From Gemmatimonadota bacterium (GTDB lineage: Bacteria; Gemmatimonadota; Gemmatimonadetes; Longimicrobiales; Gaopeijiaceae), in contig JAJEBR010000096.1 of NCBI GenBank assembly GCA_022822445.1, positions 1-43,023 on the forward strand: 43,023 bases of DNA, written 5' to 3'. The translations under genes and the position numbers were made by a program. This document shows positions 17,801 to 28,675 of this stretch, in pieces. Below the pieces are notes generated by a model that had not been told where the DNA came from, searched no databases, and saw nothing but the letters and a program-made list of their open reading frames with translations. Position 1 is the first letter of the stretch, and every line of letters starts with the position of its first letter.

Positions 17801-18747
17801 GGGGTCTCCGATGGATGGTACGCCGCCACCGCCCTCTGCAGTCCCCGGTAGACGACTCCCGGGTCGCCGAGCCGGCGGCGCAGTTCGCGCTCGAGGCCCG
17901 CGATCGGATAGAGGTTCTGCGGGGCGCGATCGTCCTTGTGCGGCTCCGACGCGAATCTGGGCAGGGTGGCGGCGGTCGCGTCCGCCATCTCCTTCACCCT
18001 CTCCAGCCCGCTCTCGGTCCACGCCTCGCAGCGCACGATCCCCGCCCACGGGTGGCCCTCCGCCTCCGAAAGCCGCAGATACCACGAATACCGGGTCCAC
18101 TTCGTCTGGATGAGAAAGAGCGGGGTTCGCTGACGGGGTGCCAGGCGCGCTACGACTTCGCGCGGGGCGGTGGCAAGATACTGGACCCGATGGCTCTTGA
18201 TGTAGCCGATCGCTCCCGGAATGCGCTGGCGCCCGCGCAACGGACCGTCGAGGACGATGAGACCCCCGGCGGCACCGGAATCCGCAACCTCCACCTCCAG
18301 CTGCCCCATCCGCTCCTGGACACCGTTGATCAACTGCTGAATGTCGTCCTCGGCCACTGGGCACGCCTGGAAGGCACCTGCGGGCGTGTGCAGATCGGGG
18401 ACGCCGGCCAACCCGAAGAATCCGCGGCCGACCTTGAGGGCGCGGATGACGGCCTTCCGGTCGCACCGAACAACCCCTCCCGCGAATGAGGCGCAAAGTC
18501 CCAGGCGGGCGTCCCCATCCGCTCCGGTGATCCAGACCCTGGCATCGATGCGCCGCACTCCGTCGACGAAGTCGATCCACTCAGGCGTCCACGCGTCCTC
18601 CGGCGCTCCGAGCGGACGCCACTCGGACGCGGGCATCTCCACCCCCGCATCCACCTGAGCCGACGGAACCTCGTCCGGGTCCGTCTCTACAGGGACTCCG
18701 TACTCGGGAGACCAGCCCTCGATCGCGAGGCCCCGGACGCGCCGCAT
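17797..18747 (-). CDS. nurA: NurA-type 5'-3' nuclease
   Basis: The 316-residue protein has the NurA-domain pattern. A first acidic metal ligand is D62 (FVDGVRRIDARVW), a second is D167 in IVLDGPL, then the basic GYIKSHRV (K184), and an aromatic C-terminal strand pair YSWYLRL...WAGIVRCEAW. NurA works with the HerA translocase to resect DNA ends. The context supports the call: it follows rad50 with a one-base overlap (TGATG), and herA and mre11 are in the same operon. I recognise the family from motifs and context; overall identity to studied NurA proteins is probably low. Confidence 0.8.
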   Translation of the reverse strand: MRRVRGLAIEGWSPEYGVPVETDPDEVPSAQVDAGVEMPASEWRPLGAPEDAWTPEWIDFVDGVRRIDARVWITGADGDARLGLCASFAGGVVRCDRKAVIRALKVGRGFFGLAGVPDLHTPAGAFQACPVAEDDIQQLINGVQERMGQLEVEVADSGAAGGLIVLDGPLRGRQRIPGAIGYIKSHRVQYLATAPREVVARLAPRQRTPLFLIQTKWTRYSWYLRLSEAEGHPWAGIVRCEAWTESGLERVKEMADATAATLPRFASEPHKDDRAPQNLYPIAGLERELRRRLGDPGVVYRGLQRAVAAYHPSETP

Positions 18748-21152
18748 CAGACCTCCACGCGCTCTACCGAGGATGAATTGCCGACCTTCCTGACCCGGTA
18801 CTGAACCGGGATGCGGTTCGCCAGTTCGGACACGTGGGTGACCAGCCCGACCATCCGTTCCGTGCCGAGCTGGTCGATGCTCGCCGCCACCACGTCGAGC
18901 GTCTCCGGGTCGAGCGCGCCGAAGCCCTCGTCCAGGAAGAGCGCTTCCAGCCGGGCGCCGCCGCGGGCCGCCAGCCCGGCGACCTGCTCCGCCAGCGAGA
19001 GCGCCAGGGCCAGCGAGGCGAGGAAGGTCTCGCCGCCGGAAAGCGTCCGCGCGGACCGCGGCTCATCCGCATTGCGGTGATCGATGACGAGGAATTCGTT
19101 GCGCACGTCCAGGCCGAGGGAGTATTGGCCGCTGGAAAGCTCCCTGAGCCTCGCGGTCGCTCCGGCAACGAGCCACTCGAGGATCCGGTTCTGCATCCAG
19201 CGACCGAAGCCGGTGGCGCTGAGGTGACCTCCCAAAGCACTGGCAACAGAAGATTGGCGACGCGCTTCTTCGCGCTGTTTCTCAACTTCCTTCCTCTCTG
19301 TCGCCTGCTGCTTCAAGTGCCCAAGACGGGTCTTCGCCTCCCCTAGCGCCTCGGCGCAGGTGGTGGCGGGATCGCCCCCCGGGACCGGGTCAAGGCCCGC
19401 CGCCCGGCAGAGGTCGTCGAGCCGCGATCGGATGCGTCCATCTTCGGCCGTCGCGGCGGCGAGGCCGGTCGACGCGGCATCTCGGGCATCCCGCTGGGTC
19501 TCCGCGCTGTCGTCCGCCCAGGAGCGCAGGCCAAGCCACGACTGCGCCAGGTCATCATCCACGGCACCGGGCGGCTTCAGTTCGGCGACCGTATCGCGCC
19601 GCGTCCGGAAGTCGTCCCATGCGTGGCCGCGTCGCGCTTTCAGGGATTCGCGTGCCTTCCGGGCCCGGTTCACGCTTTCGCGGGCCGCGGTTTCGCTCTC
19701 GCGCGCTCGCTGCAACTCCGTGGCGGCCTTGTCGATCGCCGCGAGTTGCGCGGTGATCGTCTCCGGCGCAGGCGCGCTCTCGAGCGAATCTCTCAGCGCG
19801 GCCACGGACTTTGTTCGCTCATCGAACAAAGTGCTCAGCTTGCCGTGGGCGACCACGAAATGCTCCCGCTCGCGCCGGGCGCTCCGGGAGGCCGATTCGG
19901 CTTCTTCCCGCTTTGCCTCGGCCGCCTCCAGGCCCAGCGGGGCTTTGCGGTCGGGCAACCTCACGACCTCCTGAAGGCAGACGGGACAGTCCTCGCCCTC
20001 CTTGAGGTGCCGGGCGATGTCGGCCGCGCCGTGCTCGAGTCGAAGCGCCTCCAGCGACGCGGTCGCCGCAGACACCGCCCGGCTGGCCGCCACCTCCACC
20101 TCGCGCGCGGCCTCAACGTCCGCCTCTGCCCCGGCCAGGTCGCCGGTCAGGCCTTTCAGCTTCTCTTCCAGTTCCGCCCTTGAAGCCCGCTGCTTCTGGA
20201 TGGCGACCAGCCTGGACCTCTCGGGAAGCCCGTCGCGCGCACTGCTCGCCGCCTCGCGATCGGCAACCGCCTTCTCCAGTGCCGCCTCAGCCGCCTCGAG
20301 GGTCCCCTCTGCTCGCGCCCACTCCGCCGCAAGCGCCTCCACGCCGTCCGGCGGCCGGACATCACCCAGGAGCTGAAGCAGACGTCCGGCCGAGTCCCGC
20401 TTCGCTCTTGCCTCTCTGGCTGCCTCCGCCAACTCCGCCAGGCGGGGAGCCTCCTCCCGGATCTTCTCACGGAGCGTCTTCAGCCCGGAAACACGCGCCT
20501 CCGCGCGATCGAGCGCCTCTGTCGTCGCCCCCGCAAGGTCCGTCTCGAGCCGATGCACCAGCGTCCCGGCGACGCCGTCGTGCTTCCGCGCGAGCTGGTT
20601 GGCCCGCTGGCGCAGCCGCTCGTAGAGTCCGAGGCCCAACAGGCGCACCAGCAGATCCTGGCGCTGGCCGGGTTTGGCGCGCATGAAGCTCGCGAACTCT
20701 CCCTGCGGCAACACCACGCACTTCGTGAAGTGATCGAGGCCGAGGCCGATGACATCCTTCTCCACCCGTGCGGTCAACTCGTCCGCGGTTCGCGCCAGGG
20801 TGCCGGAGGGCCCGCCGTTGGCCCGCACCTCCAGCGCGGCCTCCTTCGTCGAGCCACCGCCCGAAGGGCTGCGCCGGACCACCCGCACGGCCGTGTACTC
20901 CCTGCCGTCCGCCTCGAAGTCGAGCCGCACCCTGGCCTCCACCTTGCCCTGGCTGACCACCGGAGCCACCAGCTTGCTGTGACCGTAGCGCGGCACCGAT
21001 CCGTAGAGCGCGAAGACCATTGCGTCGATCAGGCTGGACTTGCCGGACCCGGTGGCACCGGTCAGCACGAAGAGGTCGGTGTCCTCGAAGCTCACCTCGG
21101 TTCGTTCGCGGAAGGAGGTGAAGCCTTCGAGCTCGATTCTAAGCGGGCGCAA
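18747..21152 (-). CDS. sbcC: SbcC/Rad50-family ATPase
   Basis: The start is the TTG at 21152, preceded by GGAGGAGC and giving LRPLRIELEGFTSF, the conserved SbcC/Rad50 N terminus. It overlaps the sbcD stop by 14 bases. The product is 801 residues. Walker A is GATGSGKSS at 32-40, the Q-loop is LPQGEF, then two long coiled-coil arms surround a zinc hook CPVC near residue 388. The signature LSGGET is near 705 and Walker B LEALFLDEGFGALD near 735. It forms the Mre11-Rad50 complex that holds and processes DNA ends and hairpins. At 801 residues the arms are shorter than in E. coli SbcC (about 1050). Confidence 0.93.
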   Translation of the reverse strand: MRPLRIELEGFTSFRERTEVSFEDTDLFVLTGATGSGKSSLIDAMVFALYGSVPRYGHSKLVAPVVSQGKVEARVRLDFEADGREYTAVRVVRRSPSGGGSTKEAALEVRANGGPSGTLARTADELTARVEKDVIGLGLDHFTKCVVLPQGEFASFMRAKPGQRQDLLVRLLGLGLYERLRQRANQLARKHDGVAGTLVHRLETDLAGATTEALDRAEARVSGLKTLREKIREEAPRLAELAEAAREARAKRDSAGRLLQLLGDVRPPDGVEALAAEWARAEGTLEAAEAALEKAVADREAASSARDGLPERSRLVAIQKQRASRAELEEKLKGLTGDLAGAEADVEAAREVEVAASRAVSAATASLEALRLEHGAADIARHLKEGEDCPVCLQEVVRLPDRKAPLGLEAAEAKREEAESASRSARREREHFVVAHGKLSTLFDERTKSVAALRDSLESAPAPETITAQLAAIDKAATELQRARESETAARESVNRARKARESLKARRGHAWDDFRTRRDTVAELKPPGAVDDDLAQSWLGLRSWADDSAETQRDARDAASTGLAAATAEDGRIRSRLDDLCRAAGLDPVPGGDPATTCAEALGEAKTRLGHLKQQATERKEVEKQREEARRQSSVASALGGHLSATGFGRWMQNRILEWLVAGATARLRELSSGQYSLGLDVRNEFLVIDHRNADEPRSARTLSGGETFLASLALALSLAEQVAGLAARGGARLEALFLDEGFGALDPETLDVVAASIDQLGTERMVGLVTHVSELANRIPVQYRVRKVGNSSSVERVEV

Positions 21153-22293
21153 GATGCTCCTCCAGGAGCTCGTCGAAGAGCTTCGCCAGCGCGTCCCCCT
21201 CGACGCCGGACTCCTCCAGGTACCGCCGGAAGAGGGCGCCGGGATCGCCGCGCAGGGCGGTGGGGTCCATCGCGTTGCGCGCGTCGTCTTCCCGGTCGGG
21301 ACCCTGGACGATGACGTCCACCGCGTGCGGAAACATCTCCCTGATCCCCTCGGCCAGCCCGGGGGACGGCGGCTCTTCCACGATGACGCGCAGGTAGTCG
21401 TCGCCGGTCGTGCCGGCGAGGGCGGCGATCTCGTGCGCGCGGCCCCGGATGGTGCGGAGCGCACGGCCGGCCGCGAGGGGGACGCGCCGAGCCCGGGCCG
21501 GCGCTCCCGCCTCCGCCTCGACGATCAGCACGCAGTGTTCGTCGTGGGTCTCGCCGAAGTCCATCGCGAAGGGCGAACCGGCGTACCAGATGGGACATTT
21601 GCCCCCGATCCGCTGCGGCTTGTGGATGTGCCCGAGCGCCACATAGTGCGCGGACGATGGGAAGATGTCCGCGGGAACGTAATAGTCGAAGATGTGCGCG
21701 CTGCGCTCCCCCCCTCCGGTCGCCGCGCCCACGACCGTCAGGTGGGCCACGACGAGGTTGACCGTATCGCCGGAGAACTCCCCGCACAGGGCCGCTGCGA
21801 TCCGCCGGCACCGGTCGGCGTACTTCTTCTGATGGTCGTCCGGGTCCTCCCCCATCAAAGCCTCCGCCTTCACGATCCCCCGCTTCGACTGGAAGGGGAA
21901 GAGGGCGATGCAGGCGGTCTCCCCGGAGTGGGCGGTGTGCCGCACGACCCCACCTTCGTTCGGTGGGCGAACAAAGGCGGCCGGCGTCACGTTTGCCAGC
22001 TTCAGCAGCGGTCCGAGGGCCGCCAGACGCCGTGGATGGTCGTGATTGCCGGCGATGACGACCACGTGGGTCCCTGTACGCGCGAGCCGCAACAGTGCGT
22101 TGTAGACGATCTGCTCCGATTCCGGGCTCGGAACCGCTCGGTCGAACTGGTCGCCCGCCACGAGAACCAGGTCGACCGCCTCCCGCTCGGCAATCCCGAC
22201 GATCTCGTCCAGGACCGCCCGGTGCTCGTCGGCCCGGTTGCGCCCCCGCAGCGTCCTGCCGACGTGCCAGTCGGCCGTGTGCAGGATCTTCAT
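21139..22293 (-). CDS. sbcD: SbcD/Mre11-family nuclease
   Basis: The ATG at 22293 gives MKILHTADWHVGRTL, the standard start of this family; a longer frame upstream is not family-like. The product is 384 residues. Calcineurin-type metal ligands are D8 and H10 (ADWH), D48 (AGDQFD), N83-H84 (GNHDH), H184 (AHLTVVG), and H222 and H224 (GHIHKP). A capping domain follows. It is the nuclease partner of SbcC/Rad50, with Mn-dependent 3'-5' exonuclease and hairpin endonuclease activity. It starts 16 bases after herA and ends inside sbcC, so the subunits are made together. Confidence 0.93.
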   Translation of the reverse strand: MKILHTADWHVGRTLRGRNRADEHRAVLDEIVGIAEREAVDLVLVAGDQFDRAVPSPESEQIVYNALLRLARTGTHVVVIAGNHDHPRRLAALGPLLKLANVTPAAFVRPPNEGGVVRHTAHSGETACIALFPFQSKRGIVKAEALMGEDPDDHQKKYADRCRRIAAALCGEFSGDTVNLVVAHLTVVGAATGGGERSAHIFDYYVPADIFPSSAHYVALGHIHKPQRIGGKCPIWYAGSPFAMDFGETHDEHCVLIVEAEAGAPARARRVPLAAGRALRTIRGRAHEIAALAGTTGDDYLRVIVEEPPSPGLAEGIREMFPHAVDVIVQGPDREDDARNAMDPTALRGDPGALFRRYLEESGVEGDALAKLFDELLEEHLAPA

Positions 22294-22309
22294 CGTGTGC
22301 CGGCTCTGG

Positions 22310-24082
<1,773 letters not shown>

Positions 24083-24231
24083 GGCTGGATTCCAAGATAA
24101 CCCGGTGCCGTGCGATGCGGCTCCGGCGCCGGGGCGCTCCGACGGCACAGCGCCCTCCTGCCGGCGCGCCCACCCCGTGGACACCCTGCCTCCAATCCGC
24201 CAAATTTCGTACGAACCCCCGGAGGAACGAG
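24083..24231. promoter_or_regulatory. shared divergent promoter region of herA and nfuA
   Basis: This 149-base stretch separates the starts of the repair operon (minus) and nfuA (plus) and must hold both promoters. I see no clean TTGACA/TATAAT pair on either strand. A GGAGG ribosome site for nfuA stands at 24221-24225. No dyad of the 39-bp family is present here. Confidence 0.4.
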
Positions 24232-24822
24232 ATGAAACTCAACTTCACCGATAACGCCCGCGACATGGTCGTGTCCTTCATGGACATGGACGAGGACGGG
24301 CAGCAGGCGCTGAGGGTGGCCGTGGACGGCAGCCCCTTCGCACCCCACTACGAACTCACGCTGGTGGAGGCGGAGACCCGCGCGCCCTCCGATGTCGAGG
24401 TCGACGCCGGCTCCTTCACCGTGCTGGTGGACGAAGCGAGCGTGAAGCGGCTGGAGGGAGCCACCGTCGACTACGTCGAGACGATTCAGGAGAGCGGTTT
24501 CCAGATCACGCCCGACCCGGACGCGGTGGCGGCCGCAATGGACGAGATCGGTCCGACCGGCGAACTCTGGGAACGCGTGCGCCATGTGCTCGACACCGAG
24601 ATCAACCCGGCGGTGGCGTCGCACGGGGGCGCAATCAACCTGGTGGACGTGCAGGGGACGGAGATTTTCATCGAGATGACCGGCGGTTGCCAGGGATGCG
24701 CCATGTCGCGGATGACGCTGCGCCAGGGCGTGGAGCGCATGGTGTCGCAGTCGGTGCCGGAAGTGACCGCGATTCACGACGTGACCGACCACGCGAGCGG
24801 AGACAACCCCTACTTCGCATAG
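24232..24822 (+). CDS. nfuA: NfuA-like Fe-S cluster carrier
   Basis: The ATG at 24232 follows GGAGG by six or seven bases. The product is 196 residues, close to E. coli NfuA (191). Residues 1-95 resemble the A-type (HesB/IscA) fold but lack its cysteines, as in NfuA. Residues 110-190 are the NifU C-terminal domain with the cluster motif C153-QG-C156 (GGCQGCAMS). NfuA receives clusters from the SUF or ISC scaffold and passes them to target enzymes, often under oxidative stress. Endonuclease III in this window is a 4Fe-4S client type. Confidence 0.85.
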   Translation: MKLNFTDNARDMVVSFMDMDEDGQQALRVAVDGSPFAPHYELTLVEAETRAPSDVEVDAGSFTVLVDEASVKRLEGATVDYVETIQESGFQITPDPDAVAAAMDEIGPTGELWERVRHVLDTEINPAVASHGGAINLVDVQGTEIFIEMTGGCQGCAMSRMTLRQGVERMVSQSVPEVTAIHDVTDHASGDNPYFA

Positions 24823-24824
24823 TC

Positions 24825-24910
24825 CGTGGATGATCCGCGTGTAATACCGAGGCCGGCGAGGAGCTCGCGGGCCGTGGACGATCCCCGCGCAGCTACCGAG
24901 GGCGGCGAGG
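24825..24910. repeat. imperfect direct repeat between nfuA and dihydroorotase
   Basis: Two copies of about 37-38 bases, at 24825-24861 and 24873-24910, share CGTGGA(T/C)GATCC and TACCGAGG(C/G)...GGCGAGG. The period is 48 bases. It lies in the 112-base gap between the two genes, and I cannot assign a function. Confidence 0.4.
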
Positions 24911-24934
24911 CGCCGGTGTCCGCGGACCGCTAGA

Positions 24935-26374
24935 GTGTCGCCCCGCACACTGATCCGGGACGCGACGGTCGTTCTGCCGGGAGAGGACGCGCGCACCAGC
25001 GTGCTCCTTGATGGTGGGCGGATCGCCGCCATCGACGCGGCGCCGCACACCCGCGCCGACGAGGTGGTGGACGCGGCCGGGCTGCACCTCCTCCCCGGCG
25101 TGATCGACGACCAGGTACACTTCCGCGACCCCGGGCTCACGCACAAGGAGGATCTCCGCACCGGCAGCATGGCCTGCGCGGCCGGCGGCGTCACCTCTTT
25201 CCTGGAGATGCCCAACACGGTGCCCCAGACCGTCACGGTCGACGCGCTGGCCGCGAAGCTGGCGCTGGCGTCGCGCCGCTGCGTCGTCAACTACGGCTTC
25301 TACATCGGCGCCACGACCGACAACCTGGCAGAGCTGCAGCGCGCCGGGCGCACCCCCGGCGTCGCCACCCCCGGGATCAAGATCTTCATCGGGTCGAGCA
25401 CGGGGAACATGCTGGTGGACGACCAGGAGCGCCTCGAGGAGATCTTCGCCGAGACGACCCTCCCCATCACGGCCCACTGCGAGGACGAGTCCACCGTGCG
25501 CGCGAACCGCTCCCGCCTCGAGGCCCGGGGCCCGCTCACCGTGCACGACCACTCGCGCATCCGCGACCACCGCGCGGCCGTCACCGCCACCCGGCGCGCC
25601 ATCGACCTCGCGGTCCGCCACCGCCACCGCTTCCACGTCCTGCACGTCTCGACCGCCGAGGAGGTCGGCATTCTCGCCGCGCACCACGACCTCGTTACGG
25701 CCGAGGCGTGCCCCCACCACCTCTTCCTCGACACCTCCGACTACGGCCGCCTCGGCACCCTCGCTCAGATGAATCCGTCGCTGAAGTCGCCCGAGGACCG
25801 GGCCGCGCTCTGGCAGGGCCTCCGCGACGGCGCGCTCCAGATCGTCGCCACCGACCACGCACCCCACACGCTCGAGGAGAAGGCCGCCGCCTACCCCGCT
25901 TCCCCATCCGGCGTGCCGGCTGTCGAAATCGTGCTGCCGCTCATGCTCGACCGGGTCAACCGGGGCGCCTGCACCCTCCAGGACCTAGCCCGCTGGATGA
26001 GCGACGGGCCGGCGCGCATCTGGGACATCGTCGGCAAGGGCCGCATCGCGGAGGGCTACGACGCCGACCTGGTGCTGGTGGACCTGTCGCTAGCGCGAGA
26101 AGTCCGCAACGAGGAGCAGATCACGAAGTGCGCCTGGAGCCCCTGGCACGGGACCACGCTGCGGGGATGGCCGGTGCGGACGTGGGTGGGCGGGCGCACG
26201 GTGTTCGCACGCGGTGCGCACGGGACGGGTGGCACGGACGCATCGGGCGGAGCGGGCACGCCTCACTCGGCGCACGCACGCAACACCAATCCCGCATTCG
26301 TCGAGACCATGCCGGTCGGCGGCGAAATCACCTTCGATCACGCCCGAGGCGGCTACTGGGCCACAGAAATGTAA
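24935..26374 (+). CDS. pyrC: Dihydroorotase
   Basis: The 479-residue product is an amidohydrolase of the long dihydroorotase class, which interconverts carbamoyl aspartate and dihydroorotate in pyrimidine synthesis. The metal region reads [20 protein letters not shown], the metal-bridging Lys is in GIKIFIGSS, then TAHCED, HVLHVST and the catalytic Asp in ATDHAPH. The first metal His of the usual DxHxH is Gln here (QVH); I recall the same QVH form in Bacteroidota dihydroorotases, so activity is plausible. The start is a GTG at 24935 without a strong ribosome site. The C-terminal 60 residues are longer than the family core and rich in Gly and Ala. Its TAA lies inside the 39-bp element at 26370. 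Confidence 0.88.
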   Translation: MSPRTLIRDATVVLPGEDARTSVLLDGGRIAAIDAAPHTRADEVVDAAGLHLLPGVIDDQVHFRDPGLTHKEDLRTGSMACAAGGVTSFLEMPNTVPQTVTVDALAAKLALASRRCVVNYGFYIGATTDNLAELQRAGRTPGVATPGIKIFIGSSTGNMLVDDQERLEEIFAETTLPITAHCEDESTVRANRSRLEARGPLTVHDHSRIRDHRAAVTATRRAIDLAVRHRHRFHVLHVSTAEEVGILAAHHDLVTAEACPHHLFLDTSDYGRLGTLAQMNPSLKSPEDRAALWQGLRDGALQIVATDHAPHTLEEKAAAYPASPSGVPAVEIVLPLMLDRVNRGACTLQDLARWMSDGPARIWDIVGKGRIAEGYDADLVLVDLSLAREVRNEEQITKCAWSPWHGTTLRGWPVRTWVGGRTVFARGAHGTGGTDASGGAGTPHSAHARNTNPAFVETMPVGGEITFDHARGGYWATEM

Positions 26375-26408
26375 AGTAGACCTTACATATTGCCATGTCC
26401 AATTTACA
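26370..26408. promoter_or_regulatory. 39-bp tandem dyad element, copy C
   Basis: The first dyad, TGTAAAGTAGACCTTACA at 26370-26387, is close to perfectly symmetrical. The second, TGCCATGTCCAATTTACA at 26391-26408, is weaker (three departures) but at the same 3-base spacing. The dihydroorotase stop TAA lies in the first dyad and the gpmI ATG (26395) in the second, so the element spans the whole gene junction. There is no room for a normal ribosome site before gpmI. Repression by occlusion is the simplest reading. Confidence 0.5.
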
Positions 26409-28032
26409 ACAAACACCTTCTTCGGCGCGTAGCCACCGCCCCGTCGTCCTCATCATCTGCGACGGCTGGGGCGTCGGGGCCTCGGACCCCGCCGAGATCG
26501 AACGGCAGGGCAACGCCGTGGCCATGGCGCGCACTCCCGTCCGCGACCGCCTGCTCGCCGAGTGCCCCCGGAGCCTGCTGACCACCTCCGGCAAGGCGGT
26601 CGGCCTTCCGCCCGGGTTGATGGGGAACTCCGAAGTCGGGCACCTCAACCTCGGCGCGGGAAGGATCGTGCACCAGGATCTGACACGCATCAACCTGGCC
26701 ATCCGGGACGGGTCGTTCTTCGAGCTCCCGCAGCTGGCGGAGCTGGCGGCGGCCCTCCGGGGCTCCGGGGGCAGGCTCCACCTGATCGGCCTCTGCTCCG
26801 ACTCCGGCGTCCACAGCGACATCGGCCACCTCGAGGCGCTGCTCGACTGGGCGGACCCGGCCGGGGTGGCGACCCGGATCCACGCCATCACCGACGGGCG
26901 CGACGCGTCGCCCACCGCCGGGCTCCGGTGGATCCGCTGGCTGGAGGAGCGGGTCGCGAGGAGCCGGGACGCCCGCATCGCGACGGTTTCGGGGCGGTAC
27001 TTCGGGATGGATCGCGACATGCGATGGGAACGAACCGAGTGGGCCTACCGGGTGATCGCCGAAGGAGCGGGTCCTGCGGTGGACTGCGCGTCCGGGCATG
27101 TCTCCCGCTGCTACGAAGGGGGTACCACCGACGAGTTCATCCCGCCGGTTGTTGTGGGAGGACGTGGCAGTTACGGCGCGGCACCCACCGCAAACGGTTC
27201 CGGTCCGGAGGATCCCGTGGACCCCCCCGGCATCCAGCCGAACGACGGCATCCTCTTCTTCAACTACCGGGCCGACCGCGCCCGCCAGCTCACCGCCGCG
27301 CTCGCCGCCGCGGACTTCCCCCACTTCGACCGCCCCCGCGGGGCCTTCCCCACCTTCACTGCGATGACGCGCTACGCGGACGACTTCATCCATCCCGTCC
27401 TCTTCCCCCCTCGCTCGCTCGGCCGGGTGCTCGGGGACGTGCTCGCGGACGCCGGCCGCTCCCAGCTCCGCATGGCCGAGACCGAGAAGTACGGGCACGT
27501 CACCTATTTCTTCAACGGGGGCGTCGAGGAGCCCTTCGCGGGCGAGGAGCGTCATCTGATCCCGTCGCTCGATGTCGCCACCTACGACCTCAGGCCCGAG
27601 ATGAGCGCCCCGGAACTCACCGACGCCCTCATCGGCCACATCGGCGAGCGCCGGCACGACTTCATCCTGGTCAACTACGCGAACGCCGACATGGTGGGTC
27701 ACACCGGGAGCATCCCGGCTACGGTGACGGCGGTCGAGACGGTGGACGAATGCCTGGGCCGCCTCCTCGACGCAACCGTTGCAGCGGGCGGCGCCGCGCT
27801 GGTGACCGCCGACCACGGCAACGCCGAGCAGATGCTGGACGACGAGGGGCGGCCCCACACGGCCCACACGACCAACCCCGTCCACCTGATTGTCGTGGGG
27901 GCGGAGGCCGAAGCCACCCTCCGCGACGGCATCCTGGCCGACGTCGCGCCGACCGTCCTCGGGCTGATGGGGATCCCCCAGCCAACCGAGATGACCGGCC
28001 GCAACTTGCTCGGCGGGGCGGAAGCATGGTAG
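26395..28032 (+). CDS. gpmI: 2,3-bisphosphoglycerate-independent phosphoglycerate mutase
   Basis: The 545-residue enzyme interconverts 3- and 2-phosphoglycerate in glycolysis and gluconeogenesis, using a phosphoserine intermediate and two Mn ions. Landmarks are D23 (ICDGWG), nucleophile S79 (GLMGNSEVGHLNLGAGR), DGRD, FFNYRADRARQL, NYANADMVGHTG and TADHGNAEQM. All catalytic motifs are intact. The ATG at 26395 lies within the second dyad of a 39-bp element. It is separated from dihydroorotase by only 20 bases and is followed by dctQ after one base. An insertion-like segment near residues 235-285 is rich in Gly and Pro. Confidence 0.93.
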   Translation: MSNLQQTPSSARSHRPVVLIICDGWGVGASDPAEIERQGNAVAMARTPVRDRLLAECPRSLLTTSGKAVGLPPGLMGNSEVGHLNLGAGRIVHQDLTRINLAIRDGSFFELPQLAELAAALRGSGGRLHLIGLCSDSGVHSDIGHLEALLDWADPAGVATRIHAITDGRDASPTAGLRWIRWLEERVARSRDARIATVSGRYFGMDRDMRWERTEWAYRVIAEGAGPAVDCASGHVSRCYEGGTTDEFIPPVVVGGRGSYGAAPTANGSGPEDPVDPPGIQPNDGILFFNYRADRARQLTAALAAADFPHFDRPRGAFPTFTAMTRYADDFIHPVLFPPRSLGRVLGDVLADAGRSQLRMAETEKYGHVTYFFNGGVEEPFAGEERHLIPSLDVATYDLRPEMSAPELTDALIGHIGERRHDFILVNYANADMVGHTGSIPATVTAVETVDECLGRLLDATVAAGGAALVTADHGNAEQMLDDEGRPHTAHTTNPVHLIVVGAEAEATLRDGILADVAPTVLGLMGIPQPTEMTGRNLLGGAEAW

Positions 28033-28033
28033 A

Positions 28034-28675
28034 GTGGGCGTTCCGCCCGCGCACCGAACGGGCGGCCACACACCCGGACCGCGCAACGCGCCCGGAAACC
28101 ACGGCACCTCCTTGAGCGACAATCCCTACAACCGCTTCGTCAACCGCATGACCGGCGGCCTCGGCCGCGTCATTTCGTGGATGGTGATGCTGATGGTCGC
28201 CATCAGCGCCTTCAATGCGATCGCGCGATGGCTGGGCCGCTGGATCGGAATCAACCTCAGCTCCAACCTCTACCTGGAGCTGCAGTGGTACCTCTTCTCT
28301 CTGATCTTCCTCCTCGGGGCCGCGTATGCGCTGAAGGAGAACGCCCACGTGCGGGTCGACGTGATCTACGGCCGGCTACGCGCCCGCTCGCGCGCGGTCA
28401 TCAACGTGGTCGGCTCGGTGCTGATGCTGATGCCCTTCTGCGTCTTCGTGCTGTGGGTGTCATGGCCCTCGATCCGGAACTCCTGGGTGGTGCGCGAGGG
28501 TTCTCCCGACCCGAGCGGCCTGCCGCGCTATCCGATCAAGGCGGTGATCATCGTTGCCTTCGTGCTGCTGCTGGCGCAGGGCGTGGCCGAGCTGATCAAG
28601 GACATGCGGATGATGCGGGGCGCCGGTGACGCGGATGCGGACGCCGATGACGCGCACGCCGGGATCAGGCTCTGA
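28034..28675 (+). CDS. dctQ: TRAP transporter small permease (DctQ)
   Basis: The product has four membrane helices (VISWMVMLMVAISAFNAI; LYLELQWYLFSLIFLLGAAYAL; a third near VVGSVLMLMPFCVFVLWV; a fourth near AVIIVAFVLLLAQG). It also has the typical ELQWYLF and ALKENAHVRVDV motifs. It is the small membrane subunit that pairs with DctM and DctP to import organic acids with Na+. The GTG at 28034, one base after gpmI, gives 213 residues; the TTG at 28112 would give 187 and fits the family better, but neither has a good ribosome site. It overlaps dctM as TGATG. Confidence 0.88.
   Translation: MGVPPAHRTGGHTPGPRNAPGNHGTSLSDNPYNRFVNRMTGGLGRVISWMVMLMVAISAFNAIARWLGRWIGINLSSNLYLELQWYLFSLIFLLGAAYALKENAHVRVDVIYGRLRARSRAVINVVGSVLMLMPFCVFVLWVSWPSIRNSWVVREGSPDPSGLPRYPIKAVIIVAFVLLLAQGVAELIKDMRMMRGAGDADADADDAHAGIRL

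Noticed and set aside
18750-21464. 905-residue version of SbcC starting at 21464
   Set aside because: The first 104 residues are antisense-like translation of sbcD in another frame; family homology begins at the TTG at 21152.
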